Counted from the first letter of the stretch, positions 44,001 to 52,240 are shown. The stretch is DNA of 54,003 nucleotides from Anaerolineae bacterium (GCA_013177815.1 JABLXM010000005.1:1-54003), one strand, 5' to 3'. Numbers and translations: made by a program. Notes: generated from the letters alone by a model not told the origin.

Positions 44001-44990
44001 ATGCTGTTGCTGAACAACCTGGGGGCGCTGGCGGTGCTGTGGCTGGCGATCCCGATGGTGCGGGCGGGGCACTTCGATGGGGTGGGGCTGGCGGTGATCC
44101 TGCTGCTGGCGCTATCCAGCTTCGAAGCCGTCCAGGCACTGCCGCTGGCTGCCAATCATTGGGATAAGAGCATGGCAGCCGCACGGGAACTGCAGGCGGT
44201 GGCAGCGGCGCGCCCGGCGGTGGCGCCGCCGGCTGACCCGCAGCCAATGCCCACCAACCCGCACCTGGCGATACGCGGGCTGTCGTTCACCTACCCTGGC
44301 GCACAGCGCCCCGCCATCCAGGAGCTGTCGCTGGACCTGGCGCGCGGTGAACGGGTCGCCATCGTTGGACCGAGCGGCGCCGGCAAGACCACGCTGGTGT
44401 GGCTGCTGGCGCGCTTCTGGGATTGCCCGCCGGGCACGATCCTGCTGGGCGGGCAGGACATCCGTGCTTATGCGCCGGAGGACGCACGGGCTGCCCTGGC
44501 GATCGTCTCGCAGCACACCCACCTGTTCAACGCCACCATCCGCGAGAACCTGTTGCTTGCCAGACCCACGGCGAGCCAGGCGGAGATGGAAGCAGCCTGC
44601 CGGCAGGCGCACCTGCACGATTTCATCCGGGGCTTGCCCGAAGGCTACGACACCTGGATCGGCGAACAAGGTGTGCGCTTGAGCAGCGGCGAGCGCCAGC
44701 GGTTGGCGCTCGCCCGCGCCGTGCTGCAGGAGGCGCCTATCCTGGTGCTGGATGAAGCGACCGCCAATCTGGACGCGTTGACCGGCGAAGCGGTGTGGAT
44801 GGCGTTGACAGGCGTGATGCGCGACCGGTCGACCCTGGTGATCACTCACCGGTTGACAGGTCTTGAAGATATGGATGAGATCATCGTGCTGCGGGACGGG
44901 CGGGTGGCGGAACGCGGGCGCCACGCCGAGCTGCTGGCGCGCGGCGGGCTATACACGCGCATGTGGAGTCAGCAAGAGATACTTCAGTAA
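44001..44990 (+). CDS. cydC: CydC-like ABC exporter, part after the amber codon
   Basis: The 329-residue continuation of the fused exporter in the same frame. The frame is open from 43926; the first ATG is at 44001. It carries the last membrane helices and the second ATPase: Walker A GPSGAGKTTLVWLL, signature LSSGERQRLALARA, Walker B ILVLDEATANLDA and ITHRLTG. Started at 44001 it would lack most of its membrane domain. It is therefore either read through the stop, or a dead fragment, or the stop is a sequence error. No ribosome binding site is evident before 44001. Confidence 0.75.
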   Translation: MLLLNNLGALAVLWLAIPMVRAGHFDGVGLAVILLLALSSFEAVQALPLAANHWDKSMAAARELQAVAAARPAVAPPADPQPMPTNPHLAIRGLSFTYPGAQRPAIQELSLDLARGERVAIVGPSGAGKTTLVWLLARFWDCPPGTILLGGQDIRAYAPEDARAALAIVSQHTHLFNATIRENLLLARPTASQAEMEAACRQAHLHDFIRGLPEGYDTWIGEQGVRLSSGERQRLALARAVLQEAPILVLDEATANLDALTGEAVWMALTGVMRDRSTLVITHRLTGLEDMDEIIVLRDGRVAERGRHAELLARGGLYTRMWSQQEILQ

Positions 44991-45034
44991 GGACATAGAC
45001 GGTAATGAGAAAATCGCAATGACTGGTGAGATGG

Positions 45035-45374
45035 TTAATGGCAGACGGCGTCGAAATAGCCCCATTTGGCGCCAGTGTCCCCGACATAAACTAGCACACT
45101 ACCCGGCACGAAGCGCGAGGCAAAGTTCACAATGATAGCCCGGATCAGTTCGCTATGCTTGCCGGGGCTTAGGGTGATTTCCTTGCCTGGCGCAATCTCA
45201 ACAGGGACGCGGTTCTGCTCGTGCACCTTAGCATAGCGTGCAACCAGCGTTTCACGCTCAACCAGATATGACGCTAGCGTGTAGAGCAGTGCGTTCGTTC
45301 TGCTGTGCCCGTGGCAAGCCTAAAGAAATGATGATCTGCTGCGCAGCCTTAATATAGTCGCTCTTATTGTTCAT
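45035..45374 (-). pseudogene. Remnant of a PstI/BsuBI-type restriction endonuclease gene
   Basis: The ATG (45374-45372) overlaps the methyltransferase stop as ATGA. The first frame gives MNNKSDYIKAAQQIII...LPRAQQNERTAL, matching the beginning of BsuBI/PstI endonucleases, then hits a stop. In the next frame ERETLVARYAKVHEQNRVPV, TLSPGKHSELIRAIIVNFA and VLVYVGDTGAKWGYFD match their C-terminal catalytic domain. It ends early at VCH. About 113 codons remain of some 320, so the DNA-binding middle and the end are lost and one frameshift is present. It cannot make an active enzyme. Confidence 0.8.
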
Positions 45375-46855
45375 TCTGTTATGGTACCAAACTTAGTATC
45401 AATCATAGCCTGTGTGAGTTCTCCTTGCTGTATAGCCCACTCGCCAAGCTTGATTAGTGTGTCACGACTGGGGTACTTCATTTGCCTAAGGTCGGTTGCA
45501 TTGACCTGTGTATGACCGTTGAAACGCCGGAAATTCTCATCAACCGCGGTTGTGTTAAGAAACACAGCCAGCCCACGGGCTAGTCGTTCGGGCAAGCCGT
45601 GTTTGTTCTCATGGAATAGGTTGAGGTGGTTCTCGAAGCCAAGAAGGGGCATGTCGCCGAACGTCTGAGGTTCAACCACACTCGCCACGATCCGACGTTT
45701 TTCTTCTTTGGACGAGAAACGTCTTACCACGCAGTAAAAGCCGTTCGGGTAAAGCCACTTTTCGGTGCCAGCGTTGCGCTTGATGACGTTGGGCTTTTTC
45801 GCACCCTCGATAGGCCATGTAGTCCCCCTGCTGTTAAAGTGGCTAGGGTAGAGCAAGGGTACGGTACCTGACTCTGGCATGTCGCGTAAGTACGCTTTCA
45901 GCCGGAAATCCACAATTGGTCCGGTCGATACCTTGATCCCAAGATCGGTCAATGTGAAACGAATTGCCGAGGATGACTCAATGACGCTTTTTTTGAGCGA
46001 CGTGGGCACATGGATAAACATCGCCGGGTCATCTGGGAACACAATCTGCTCAAAGGGGTGTTCGTGGGCGACAAGATCGCTGAAGGTGTCATCGGTTGAA
46101 GTAGAAACCGTCACCAGCCCCTGCTTGCCGCCTCGCTCCAACCGGAGGATGATATTTTCCTGCAGCACTTTATCATCCTCGAATGCTTTACTGCGTGACT
46201 TAAACAAGTGCATATGGCGGATCACTGCATGCTCAAGGATGAAGTAACGGAACGGTTGGTAATATGGACCATTGCAGAAGCTGCGCGGGATAATTGCCAC
46301 GATCTGCCCACCCGGCGCTGCCATTGCCACTGCTAACGCCACAAAGGCTGAATATAGGTTGACCGTTTCGATGCCAACTCTGCGCAGGGCTAATCGGTGC
46401 GCTGAATTGCTGTTGATCTTCTTATACGGTGGATTGAGAATTGCATGCGTGTAGAGTTCTACCCGTTGAGAGAAAAGACTGCCTGAAAGGGATTCAGTAG
46501 TAGCGTGAATAAAATCATCCCCTCGGATATTAGCGATGAAATTGCCACAATAATTGTACTTGTCAAGAGCTTGGTATAGATGCGAATGTAACGAGCTATC
46601 TATTTCGAAAGCATCCAATTCAACACTTTGAAAGTGAAACCCGCCTGATCGCCATCTTTCCAGGAAAGCCACCGATAACGACCCGATTCCTGCTCCAGCG
46701 TCTAACAATCGACAACATCCCTCGGAGTCGGGGAAAAGCTTAGCCATAAAAGTAGCGGTTCTTTCAGGCGTGAGGAATTGACCGAACAGTGATTTCTTCT
46801 TCGCCTCAGTGCTTTTCGAAATGTGCAATCTTTTTTTCTCAAGGACGGATAGCAA
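45371..46855 (-). CDS. N6-adenine DNA methyltransferase of a type II (PstI/BsuBI-like) R-M system
   Basis: A 494-residue methyltransferase, TTG start behind AGGAG. SAM-binding motif I is LLDAGAGIGSLSVAF (about 50-64) and the catalytic motif IV is NPPYKKI (about 139-145). FGQFLTPERTATFMAKLF at the start is typical of the Eco57I/PstI group. The C-terminal 200 residues should recognise DNA; the PstI family reads CTGCAG, but the target here is not known. Base composition is visibly more AT-rich than in the flanking genes, suggesting transfer. Its endonuclease partner is wrecked, so this is now probably an orphan methylase. Confidence 0.9.
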   Translation of the reverse strand: MLSVLEKKRLHISKSTEAKKKSLFGQFLTPERTATFMAKLFPDSEGCCRLLDAGAGIGSLSVAFLERWRSGGFHFQSVELDAFEIDSSLHSHLYQALDKYNYCGNFIANIRGDDFIHATTESLSGSLFSQRVELYTHAILNPPYKKINSNSAHRLALRRVGIETVNLYSAFVALAVAMAAPGGQIVAIIPRSFCNGPYYQPFRYFILEHAVIRHMHLFKSRSKAFEDDKVLQENIILRLERGGKQGLVTVSTSTDDTFSDLVAHEHPFEQIVFPDDPAMFIHVPTSLKKSVIESSSAIRFTLTDLGIKVSTGPIVDFRLKAYLRDMPESGTVPLLYPSHFNSRGTTWPIEGAKKPNVIKRNAGTEKWLYPNGFYCVVRRFSSKEEKRRIVASVVEPQTFGDMPLLGFENHLNLFHENKHGLPERLARGLAVFLNTTAVDENFRRFNGHTQVNATDLRQMKYPSRDTLIKLGEWAIQQGELTQAMIDTKFGTITE

Positions 46856-47095
46856 TGGTACGTCTCCTGCTTATGCGCTCTAATTAATAGTTATATCCCT
46901 AGATCATCAGAAGGTTCTGATTGCGCCGTCGAACGGACGTGAAATCCTTTCCTACGTGATACGTGTTCATCGATTTTATTTTTGGGCGAGCGAATGCCAC
47001 TGGGGTGGAACCACAGGAGATTGCTTCGGCTCGCGGTGCGAGCTTTGCGCAGTGGGGTAGAGGACCAGCGGGGCGCTTTTTTGCAGCCACGGCGG

Positions 47096-47656
47096 CTAAA
47101 ACAGGCGCGCCAGCAAGCGGTCGAAGCCGGCGGGGAACAGCACCTCCACCGCGCCGGCGATCAGGCTCGCCAGCCCGATCAATCCCATCACGGCGCCCAG
47201 CACGCGCTCTGGCAGGCTGCGCAGGATGATATCCCAGCGGGTGCTGCGATCCTCTTTGGCGCCCAACAGGTATTTGACGCCGCCTGAGAGCAATGCCATG
47301 CCAAGCAGCAACAGCGCCACGCCCGGTCGGGCTTTCAGGTAGTCCCAGAAGGCATCCCAGGCGCCGAAGATCAACACCAGCCCGGCAGCCGCGCTGCCGG
47401 CAGCCAACATCAGGGTGAACACGCCGCCCAGGATGGCGCCAATGCCGGTGTAAGTGCGTTCGCGGTGGGTGGTTTGGTCCCATTCGCTGGCTTGCAGGTA
47501 GTAAATATCGCGCACGCCGAACAGCGCGACACCCCCAGAGAGCAACAACAGCCCCAGCCCAGCCAGCCAGGTGGGTTGCCGGTTGATGCCAAAATATAGC
47601 ATGATGACTCCCAGGGCGATCAAGGCAATCTGGATGAAACGCAAAGGTTTAGACAT
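47096..47656 (-). CDS. Integral membrane protein, function unknown
   Basis: A 186-residue hydrophobic protein with four or five membrane segments (about residues 8-22, 26-45, 68-98, 108-128 and 155-180). I do not recognise the family. A charged loop (QASEWDQTTHRERTY) lies between the second and third segments. It is the last gene of a minus-strand group that starts with the toxin-antitoxin genes, ten bases after the phosphotransferase. The 240-base gap on its other side, before the methyltransferase, shows nothing beyond AT-rich DNA and short direct ACGTG repeats. Confidence 0.7.
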   Translation of the reverse strand: MSKPLRFIQIALIALGVIMLYFGINRQPTWLAGLGLLLLSGGVALFGVRDIYYLQASEWDQTTHRERTYTGIGAILGGVFTLMLAAGSAAAGLVLIFGAWDAFWDYLKARPGVALLLLGMALLSGGVKYLLGAKEDRSTRWDIILRSLPERVLGAVMGLIGLASLIAGAVEVLFPAGFDRLLARLF

Positions 47657-47665
47657 GTTTCCTCC

Positions 47666-48670
47666 TCATGATGACTGGTCTGCCCGGCGGGCGGCTGCCA
47701 GTGTGCCGTTGTCTCCGAAGTTGCTGGCGACGTAAGTGGTGATTGTTTCGAGGCGCTGGGCGCCAGGTGATGGCTGCTGCCACATTTCCCGGCAGAAGGC
47801 TGCCAGGTCCGCGATGACGCGCTCGTAACGAAAATAAGCCAGCGCGCTGGGGTCGACGGTGATTCTACCGTAACCTTGATAAAAAGAGGTTTCCGCCGCG
47901 GGGTCATCTGGGCGTCCGGTGAGGTTGCCGCCGATGACCATCAGGTCGTATTCGCGCGGCGCCAGGCGCGGGCTGTCCCAGTCCACGATTGCCAGTTTCC
48001 CATCGTGCTGAACCAGGATGTTCCAGGGCGTCAGGTCGCCGTGGCACAGCACGAACGGGGGCGGGTTGGCTGCCAACGAGGCTGCCAGCGCGCCGGCGCG
48101 TTCCAGCGCATGTGTGATCTCGTCCTGGTGGGCGCGCAGCACGGCAGCCAGCGGCTGCCCCGCGCCGCGGTCGAATTCCCCCGAAAGGGCGCGTTGCAGG
48201 TAATCCGCTGCCAGGGTGCGCTGCTCCGGTGAGAAGGTCTCTCGCTCCACCAACCTGACCAGGCGATCCGGCAGCGTCATGTGCTGCCAGGCGTGCACGG
48301 CGCGCCCCAACTGCGCCCATTGCGTGGGGGTAAGCCCGGTTTTCGCAGCCGACTCAGCCGATATAAAGGGATACAGGATGAATTGCTGCCCCTCCAGTCT
48401 GACCGAGCGTTCACCCGACTGCACTGCCAGTGGGGCAAGCGCCTGGGATATGCCGCGCGCGTGCAGGTATCGAGGGATTTCCAATGCGGCTGCATCTGCC
48501 AACTGCGAGCGCACTTTGAGGAAGTACGCTTTCCCTGTGGTCGCTACAACTTTGAACGTCCGGGCGTAGTAGTCTTCGCCCAAGTCCAGCGGGACAAGAG
48601 AAACTACCTCAAGGTAATAGTTTTCTCGGAGGGTCGAAAGGAGGACTGACTCGCAGAGAGGATCATTCAT
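47666..48670 (-). CDS. APH-fold phosphotransferase
   Basis: A 334-residue kinase-fold protein of the aminoglycoside/choline/homoserine kinase (APH) family. The catalytic loop is LCHGDLTPWNILV and the metal site is IVDWDSPRLAPREYDL. YFLKVRS carries the ATP-binding Lys. The pattern recalls spectinomycin phosphotransferase-like and other small-molecule kinases; no specific substrate can be given. Its start overlaps the Doc stop by eight bases, so it is translated from the toxin-antitoxin message. Confidence 0.85.
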   Translation of the reverse strand: MNDPLCESVLLSTLRENYYLEVVSLVPLDLGEDYYARTFKVVATTGKAYFLKVRSQLADAAALEIPRYLHARGISQALAPLAVQSGERSVRLEGQQFILYPFISAESAAKTGLTPTQWAQLGRAVHAWQHMTLPDRLVRLVERETFSPEQRTLAADYLQRALSGEFDRGAGQPLAAVLRAHQDEITHALERAGALAASLAANPPPFVLCHGDLTPWNILVQHDGKLAIVDWDSPRLAPREYDLMVIGGNLTGRPDDPAAETSFYQGYGRITVDPSALAYFRYERVIADLAAFCREMWQQPSPGAQRLETITTYVASNFGDNGTLAAARRADQSS

Positions 48671-49046
48671 ACCGTGCGTGATGTTTCAACCAGGCGGCAA
48701 TCCACGCGATGCTGACGCGCTCAGAAGCCACCTGCAACGTGAAGGTGATCATCTCGTCATGACTGCACGTGAAAGGGATGCCATTCAGGCGGAGGAACAG
48801 CACGGCGCTGGCGATGCCGGTGTGCTTGTTGCCGTCGATGAAAAGATGGTTGTTCACCAGCGAATGCATTAGCGCGGCAGCCTGTTGAAAGATGCCCGGG
48901 TAGTGGTCTTTGCCATCGAATGATGCCTGCGGGCGCTCCAGCGCCGATAGCAGCATGCTGGAATCGCGCACGCCGTACTCCCCACCAGTCTCGCTGACCA
49001 GGCGGTAGTTGATGAACAGCACCTGTTCGGGTGTCAGGTAGATCAT
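48663..49046 (-). CDS. doc: Doc-type (Fic fold) toxin
   Basis: A 127-residue death-on-curing protein. Doc phosphorylates EF-Tu and stops translation. The Fic/Doc motif HxFxDxNKR is present as H67-L-F-I-D71-G-N73-K74-H75, so the usual Arg is His. Length and the rest (SLLxALERPQ-like, FQQAAALMHSLVNNH) fit the family. It begins directly after the antitoxin stop. Whether the Arg-to-His change leaves activity is open; similar GNKH variants exist as far as I recall. Confidence 0.88.
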   Translation of the reverse strand: MIYLTPEQVLFINYRLVSETGGEYGVRDSSMLLSALERPQASFDGKDHYPGIFQQAAALMHSLVNNHLFIDGNKHTGIASAVLFLRLNGIPFTCSHDEMITFTLQVASERVSIAWIAAWLKHHARYE

Positions 49047-49289
49047 CTATTTTGCCAGGGCTTCGAGTGCCGGGCGATATTCTTTGATGAAATCGTTGAT
49101 CTGGTGCGCGAACTCCTGGCTGATGCCGTTTGCCAGCGGTTTTTCCACCGGGGTGATGACGATGCGACGCTGATCATCGTCCATGATCACGGAGACATCA
49201 GCGCCCTCGGACAAGTTGAGCTGATCGAGGAGTTCCTTGGGGATGGAAACAACCGTGCTGTTGCCAGTTTTGAAAAGTTTACGCAGCAT
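49047..49289 (-). CDS. AbrB/MazE-type antitoxin
   Basis: An 80-residue protein with an N-terminal swapped-hairpin DNA-binding domain (LFKTGNSTVVSIPKELLDQLNL, shown to ILLEGADVSV) and a C-terminal helical part that should bind the toxin. It is followed without spacing by doc. The usual Doc partner is Phd; an AbrB-type partner is a known variant. A perfect palindrome just upstream (49303-49316) is a probable autoregulatory operator. GGAG precedes the ATG. Confidence 0.9.
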   Translation of the reverse strand: MLRKLFKTGNSTVVSIPKELLDQLNLSEGADVSVIMDDDQRRIVITPVEKPLANGISQEFAHQINDFIKEYRPALEALAK

Positions 49290-49302
49290 GATAGGCTCCT
49301 GT

Positions 49303-49316
49303 ACTGTAATTACAGT
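49303..49316. promoter_or_regulatory. 14-bp perfect palindrome, toxin-antitoxin operator
   Basis: ACTGTAATTACAGT is fully self-complementary and lies 14 bases before the antitoxin ATG, between the -10 box and the ribosome binding site. AbrB-type antitoxins bind such sites and repress their own operon. Confidence 0.8.
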
Positions 49317-49319
49317 GTA

Positions 49320-49347
49320 AGTATATCACGGCGGACAGGATAGTAAA
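49320..49347 (-). promoter_or_regulatory. Promoter of the antitoxin-toxin operon
   Basis: On the minus strand TTTACT (49347-49342), a 16-base spacer and TATACT (49325-49320) precede the palindrome. The predicted start of transcription lies within the palindrome. Confidence 0.65.
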
Positions 49348-49350
49348 CCT

Positions 49351-49596
49351 TCATGACCTGGCAAGCATGCCCGTCACCTGCAGGAAGATGCCTTTCATCA
49401 TTGCCGGGATGGGAACAGCGCTGGCAGATGCCAACCCGGCTGCCTGTAGCGTCTGTTCCAGGTCGGCGGCGTCGACATTTTCACGGCAGATGGCGCACAC
49501 GTGGTCGCCGGAGAGCAGTTCGCCACAAACCGGCGCCAGGATGATCAGCGTCAGCACGGGCAGCCATCTTTTCCTCATGTCGCGCCGCCATGGCAT
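49351..49596 (-). CDS. Small exported or membrane protein, unknown
   Basis: An 81-residue frame with an N-terminal hydrophobic segment (LPVLTLIILAPVCGELLSG) after a basic start, then a CAIC motif and an Ala-rich part. LAPVCGELLSG resembles the beginning of larger polytopic proteins in related genomes, so it could be a truncated remnant. GAGGT lies before the ATG. I am not sure that it is a real gene. Confidence 0.4.
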   Translation of the reverse strand: MPWRRDMRKRWLPVLTLIILAPVCGELLSGDHVCAICRENVDAADLEQTLQAAGLASASAVPIPAMMKGIFLQVTGMLARS

Positions 49597-49727
49597 GGTT
49601 TCGACCTCATGGGAGCCGTCCTATCTTGCCCACTCAGCGGTGCTGCGCCAATCTGGACGTGCTGCGGCTGGTGGTGCAATGATTGACCGACGCCGAAATT
49701 GTGCCGCCCGCTCATTGTTCAATATTA

Positions 49728-49733
49728 TATAAT
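49728..49733 (+). promoter_or_regulatory. -10 box (TATAAT) of the polyphosphate kinase gene
   Basis: TATAAT within an AT-rich stretch (TATTATATAATTAG), 22 bases before the start codon. No convincing -35 is seen at 17 bases. Confidence 0.5.
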
Positions 49734-49755
49734 TAGCCCACCACAGGAGGTGAAC

Positions 49756-50577
49756 ATGGAGCGCTACCGCGTCAAACCCGGCGACAAGGTCGACCTGGAT
49801 AAATGGGATTCGCAGGATACCGGGGCATATCAGGGAAATAAATCGGACGGCAAGGACCGCCTGGAGGAACTGACCGCCGAACTGGAGGAACTGCAAGAAC
49901 TGCTGTTCGCCGAGAACAAGCACAAGGTGCTGGTGGTGCTGCAAGGCATGGATACCAGCGGTAAGGACGGCGTCATCCGGCACGTCTTCGAAGGCGTCAA
50001 CCCGCAGGGGGTGCGGGTGGCGGGCTTCAAGGTGCCCACCCCGCAGGAATTGGCGCACGATTACTTCTGGCGCGTCCATCAACAGGTGCCGGGCAACGGC
50101 GAGATCGTGATCTTCAACCGCAGCCACTACGAGGATGTGCTGGTGGTGCGGGTGCACGGACTGGTGCCGCCGGCGCGCTGGAAGAAGCGCTACGACCAGA
50201 TCAATGCCTTCGAGAAGATGCTGGCGGAGGAGGGCACCACCATCCTCAAGTTCTTCCTGCACGTCGACCCGGAGGAACAGCGCCAGCGCCTGCTGGCGCG
50301 GCTGGATGACCCCAGCAAGCACTGGAAGTTCAACCCGGGCGACCTGAAGGAGCGCGAACGCTGGGGCGAATACCAGCAAGCCTACGAGGATGCACTCGGC
50401 AAGACCAGCACCGCCTGGGCGCCGTGGTACATCGTGCCTGCCAACAAGAAGTGGTACCGCAACCTGGTCATCGCCAGCGTGTTGGTGGAAACGCTCAAGG
50501 GCTTTGACATGAAGTTGGAGGCGCAACTGGAGGATGTGCCCGGGCTGAAGGCGCAGTTGGGGGGAAGTAGTGATTAG
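49756..50577 (+). CDS. ppk2: Polyphosphate kinase 2 family protein
   Basis: A 273-residue PPK2 that moves phosphate between polyphosphate and nucleotides. Walker A is VLQGMDTSGKDGVIRHVF, Walker B is IVIFNRSHYEDVLVVRVH, and the lid module is about residues 175-205 with DPSKHWKFNPGD. Single-domain PPK2 proteins phosphorylate ADP and AMP to ATP. The ATG follows AGGAGG; a longer upstream frame is in the promoter. Confidence 0.94.
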   Translation: MERYRVKPGDKVDLDKWDSQDTGAYQGNKSDGKDRLEELTAELEELQELLFAENKHKVLVVLQGMDTSGKDGVIRHVFEGVNPQGVRVAGFKVPTPQELAHDYFWRVHQQVPGNGEIVIFNRSHYEDVLVVRVHGLVPPARWKKRYDQINAFEKMLAEEGTTILKFFLHVDPEEQRQRLLARLDDPSKHWKFNPGDLKERERWGEYQQAYEDALGKTSTAWAPWYIVPANKKWYRNLVIASVLVETLKGFDMKLEAQLEDVPGLKAQLGGSSD

Positions 50578-50656
50578 TGAACAGTTATTAGTGATTAGCA
50601 AATCGCATCCAGATAGATTGAATTGATCGACGGAAAATACTGGTTAAGCACTCAAC

Positions 50657-51151
50657 ATGAAAGAACCACTTCCCCTCACTCCCGCGGCGCAGCGGGTGCA
50701 GGACGCGCTGACCGCCCTGGGCATGCCCGGGCGGGTGATCGAGCACACCCAGCCCACCCGCACCGCCGAAGAAGCCGCGGCAGCCATCGGCTGCGCGGTG
50801 GCGCAGATCTGCAAATCGCTCATCTTCCGGCTGGAGCCGGGCGGCGAGCCGCTGCTGGTGATCGCCAGCGGCGCCAACCGGGTGGATGAACGCAAATTGG
50901 CGGCGTTGACCGGCAGAACGGTGGCGCGCGCCGACCCGGATTTCGTGCGCCTGCACACCGGCTTTGCCATCGGTGGGGTGCCGCCGCTGGGGCACCCGCA
51001 GCCGTTGACCACTTACATCGACCATCACCTGATGCAGTTCGAACAGGTTTGGGCAGCCGCCGGCAGCCCAAACGCCGTCTTCCCGCTCACGCCGGCGGAA
51101 CTGGTCACCTTGACGGGTGGTTCCCCACAGGACGTGGCGAAGGCGGGTTGA
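50657..51151 (+). CDS. YbaK/EbsC-type aminoacyl-tRNA deacylase
   Basis: A 164-residue protein of the YbaK/ProX superfamily, which hydrolyses mischarged tRNAs. The conserved Lys is in AQICKSLIFR (about residue 53), followed by LVIASGANRVDERKL, the GXXXP loop IGGVPPLGHP (about 110-119) and YIDHHLMQFEQVWAAAGSPNAVFPLTPAEL. It is monocistronic, 79 bases after the PPK2 gene in a stretch with repeated AGTGATTAGTGA-like units. Confidence 0.92.
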   Translation: MKEPLPLTPAAQRVQDALTALGMPGRVIEHTQPTRTAEEAAAAIGCAVAQICKSLIFRLEPGGEPLLVIASGANRVDERKLAALTGRTVARADPDFVRLHTGFAIGGVPPLGHPQPLTTYIDHHLMQFEQVWAAAGSPNAVFPLTPAELVTLTGGSPQDVAKAG

Positions 51152-51163
51152 CGCCGGGGCGGT

Positions 51164-52240
51164 TCAACCGAACAATTGCGGTTGGTTTTTCTCGAAACCA
51201 GCGAAGAGGGATTTTTTCACCTTTGCCGTCAGCAGGCTCAAGAACAGCAGCCTGCACAGGCGGTATTCGATGAAGAAGGTGTAAGCGCGGTACTTGGGCA
51301 GCGCCACGGTGCGGTGCGGCAGTTTGAACGCCGTCTGGACGCGCGGGTCGCGGCACATGCGGCGGATGAAGCGGTACTTCTGCCACAGCGAGCTTGGACT
51401 GCCCTGGGCGAACTCGACTTCGGCGGCGCGGATGGCGAAGAAGCGCAGCAGCCCGTTGATCTGCGGCGACATATCGAAGATATGCTTCTCATCATCCACC
51501 TGGTTGAGGTAATCGATCAGCAGCATGGTGCGTTCGAAGAACTCCTTTTTGTATTTGCGCGACATTTGCTGGGTGGTCTGGCGGTAGTGGTAGGGGTAGA
51601 AGTTATCCAGGAAGTAAACCCGTTCCGCTTCCAGCATGGCAGGGACGGTGCACGCCACGTCGGCGTAGTAATGCACCCGGTCATCGACGTTGGGCAGGTT
51701 CTTTTGGATGACTTCGCGCCGGAACAACTTGGTGACCCACACCGCGTCCAGCCCGGCGCTGCCAAAGCGCTCGTTGCGCAGCATGGTGGGGTAAACCTCT
51801 TTGACCAGCCGCGCCCGGTCATACAGCCCCGGCGGGTAGTTCTGACGCGAGCGCCGTTCGCCGTCGCTGTAGTCGGTGATGAAGTTGCAGATGGTGATAT
51901 CCGCCTGCTGTTCGACGGCGGCGCGCACCAGCTTCTCGTACATATCCGGCTCGATCCAGTCGTCGCTATCGACCCAACCGATGTAGTCGCCCTGCGCCTG
52001 CGCCAGCCCGGCTTTGCGGGCGGTGATCTGGTGCCCGTTCTCCTTGTGGATGACACGCACGCGCGGGTCGCGGGCGGCGTAGTCATCGCACATGGCGCCG
52101 CTGGCATCGGTGGAGCCATCATCCACCAGAATGAGCTCCAGGTTGGTGTAGGTCTGCGCCAGGATGCTCTCGACGCATTGCTGCAGGTAATCCTGCGCCT
52201 GGTAGACGGGCACGATGATGGTGACGAGGGGATCGTTCAT
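51164..52240 (-). CDS. Glycosyltransferase family 2
   Basis: A 358-residue GT-A fold enzyme. The N-terminal VTIIVPVYQAQDYLQQCVESI, the nucleotide site LILVDDGSTDAS and the metal site IGWVDSDDWIEPDMY (DSDD) mark the family 2 catalytic domain, residues about 1-210. The last 100 residues are basic and hydrophobic. It probably adds a sugar to a cell-surface polysaccharide. It runs toward the deacylase gene and away from the flippase gene. Confidence 0.93.
   Translation of the reverse strand: MNDPLVTIIVPVYQAQDYLQQCVESILAQTYTNLELILVDDGSTDASGAMCDDYAARDPRVRVIHKENGHQITARKAGLAQAQGDYIGWVDSDDWIEPDMYEKLVRAAVEQQADITICNFITDYSDGERRSRQNYPPGLYDRARLVKEVYPTMLRNERFGSAGLDAVWVTKLFRREVIQKNLPNVDDRVHYYADVACTVPAMLEAERVYFLDNFYPYHYRQTTQQMSRKYKKEFFERTMLLIDYLNQVDDEKHIFDMSPQINGLLRFFAIRAAEVEFAQGSPSSLWQKYRFIRRMCRDPRVQTAFKLPHRTVALPKYRAYTFFIEYRLCRLLFLSLLTAKVKKSLFAGFEKNQPQLFG

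Noticed and set aside
41400-44072. An 890-residue open frame on the minus strand opposite the CydDC gene
   Set aside because: It is a GC-rich shadow of a real ABC exporter on the plus strand, with low-complexity Gln/Arg/His composition and no recognisable domain.
46899-47483. A 194-residue minus-strand frame over the membrane protein gene
   Set aside because: Overlaps the recognised membrane protein in another frame and is Arg/Pro-rich; the hydrophobic frame is the real one.
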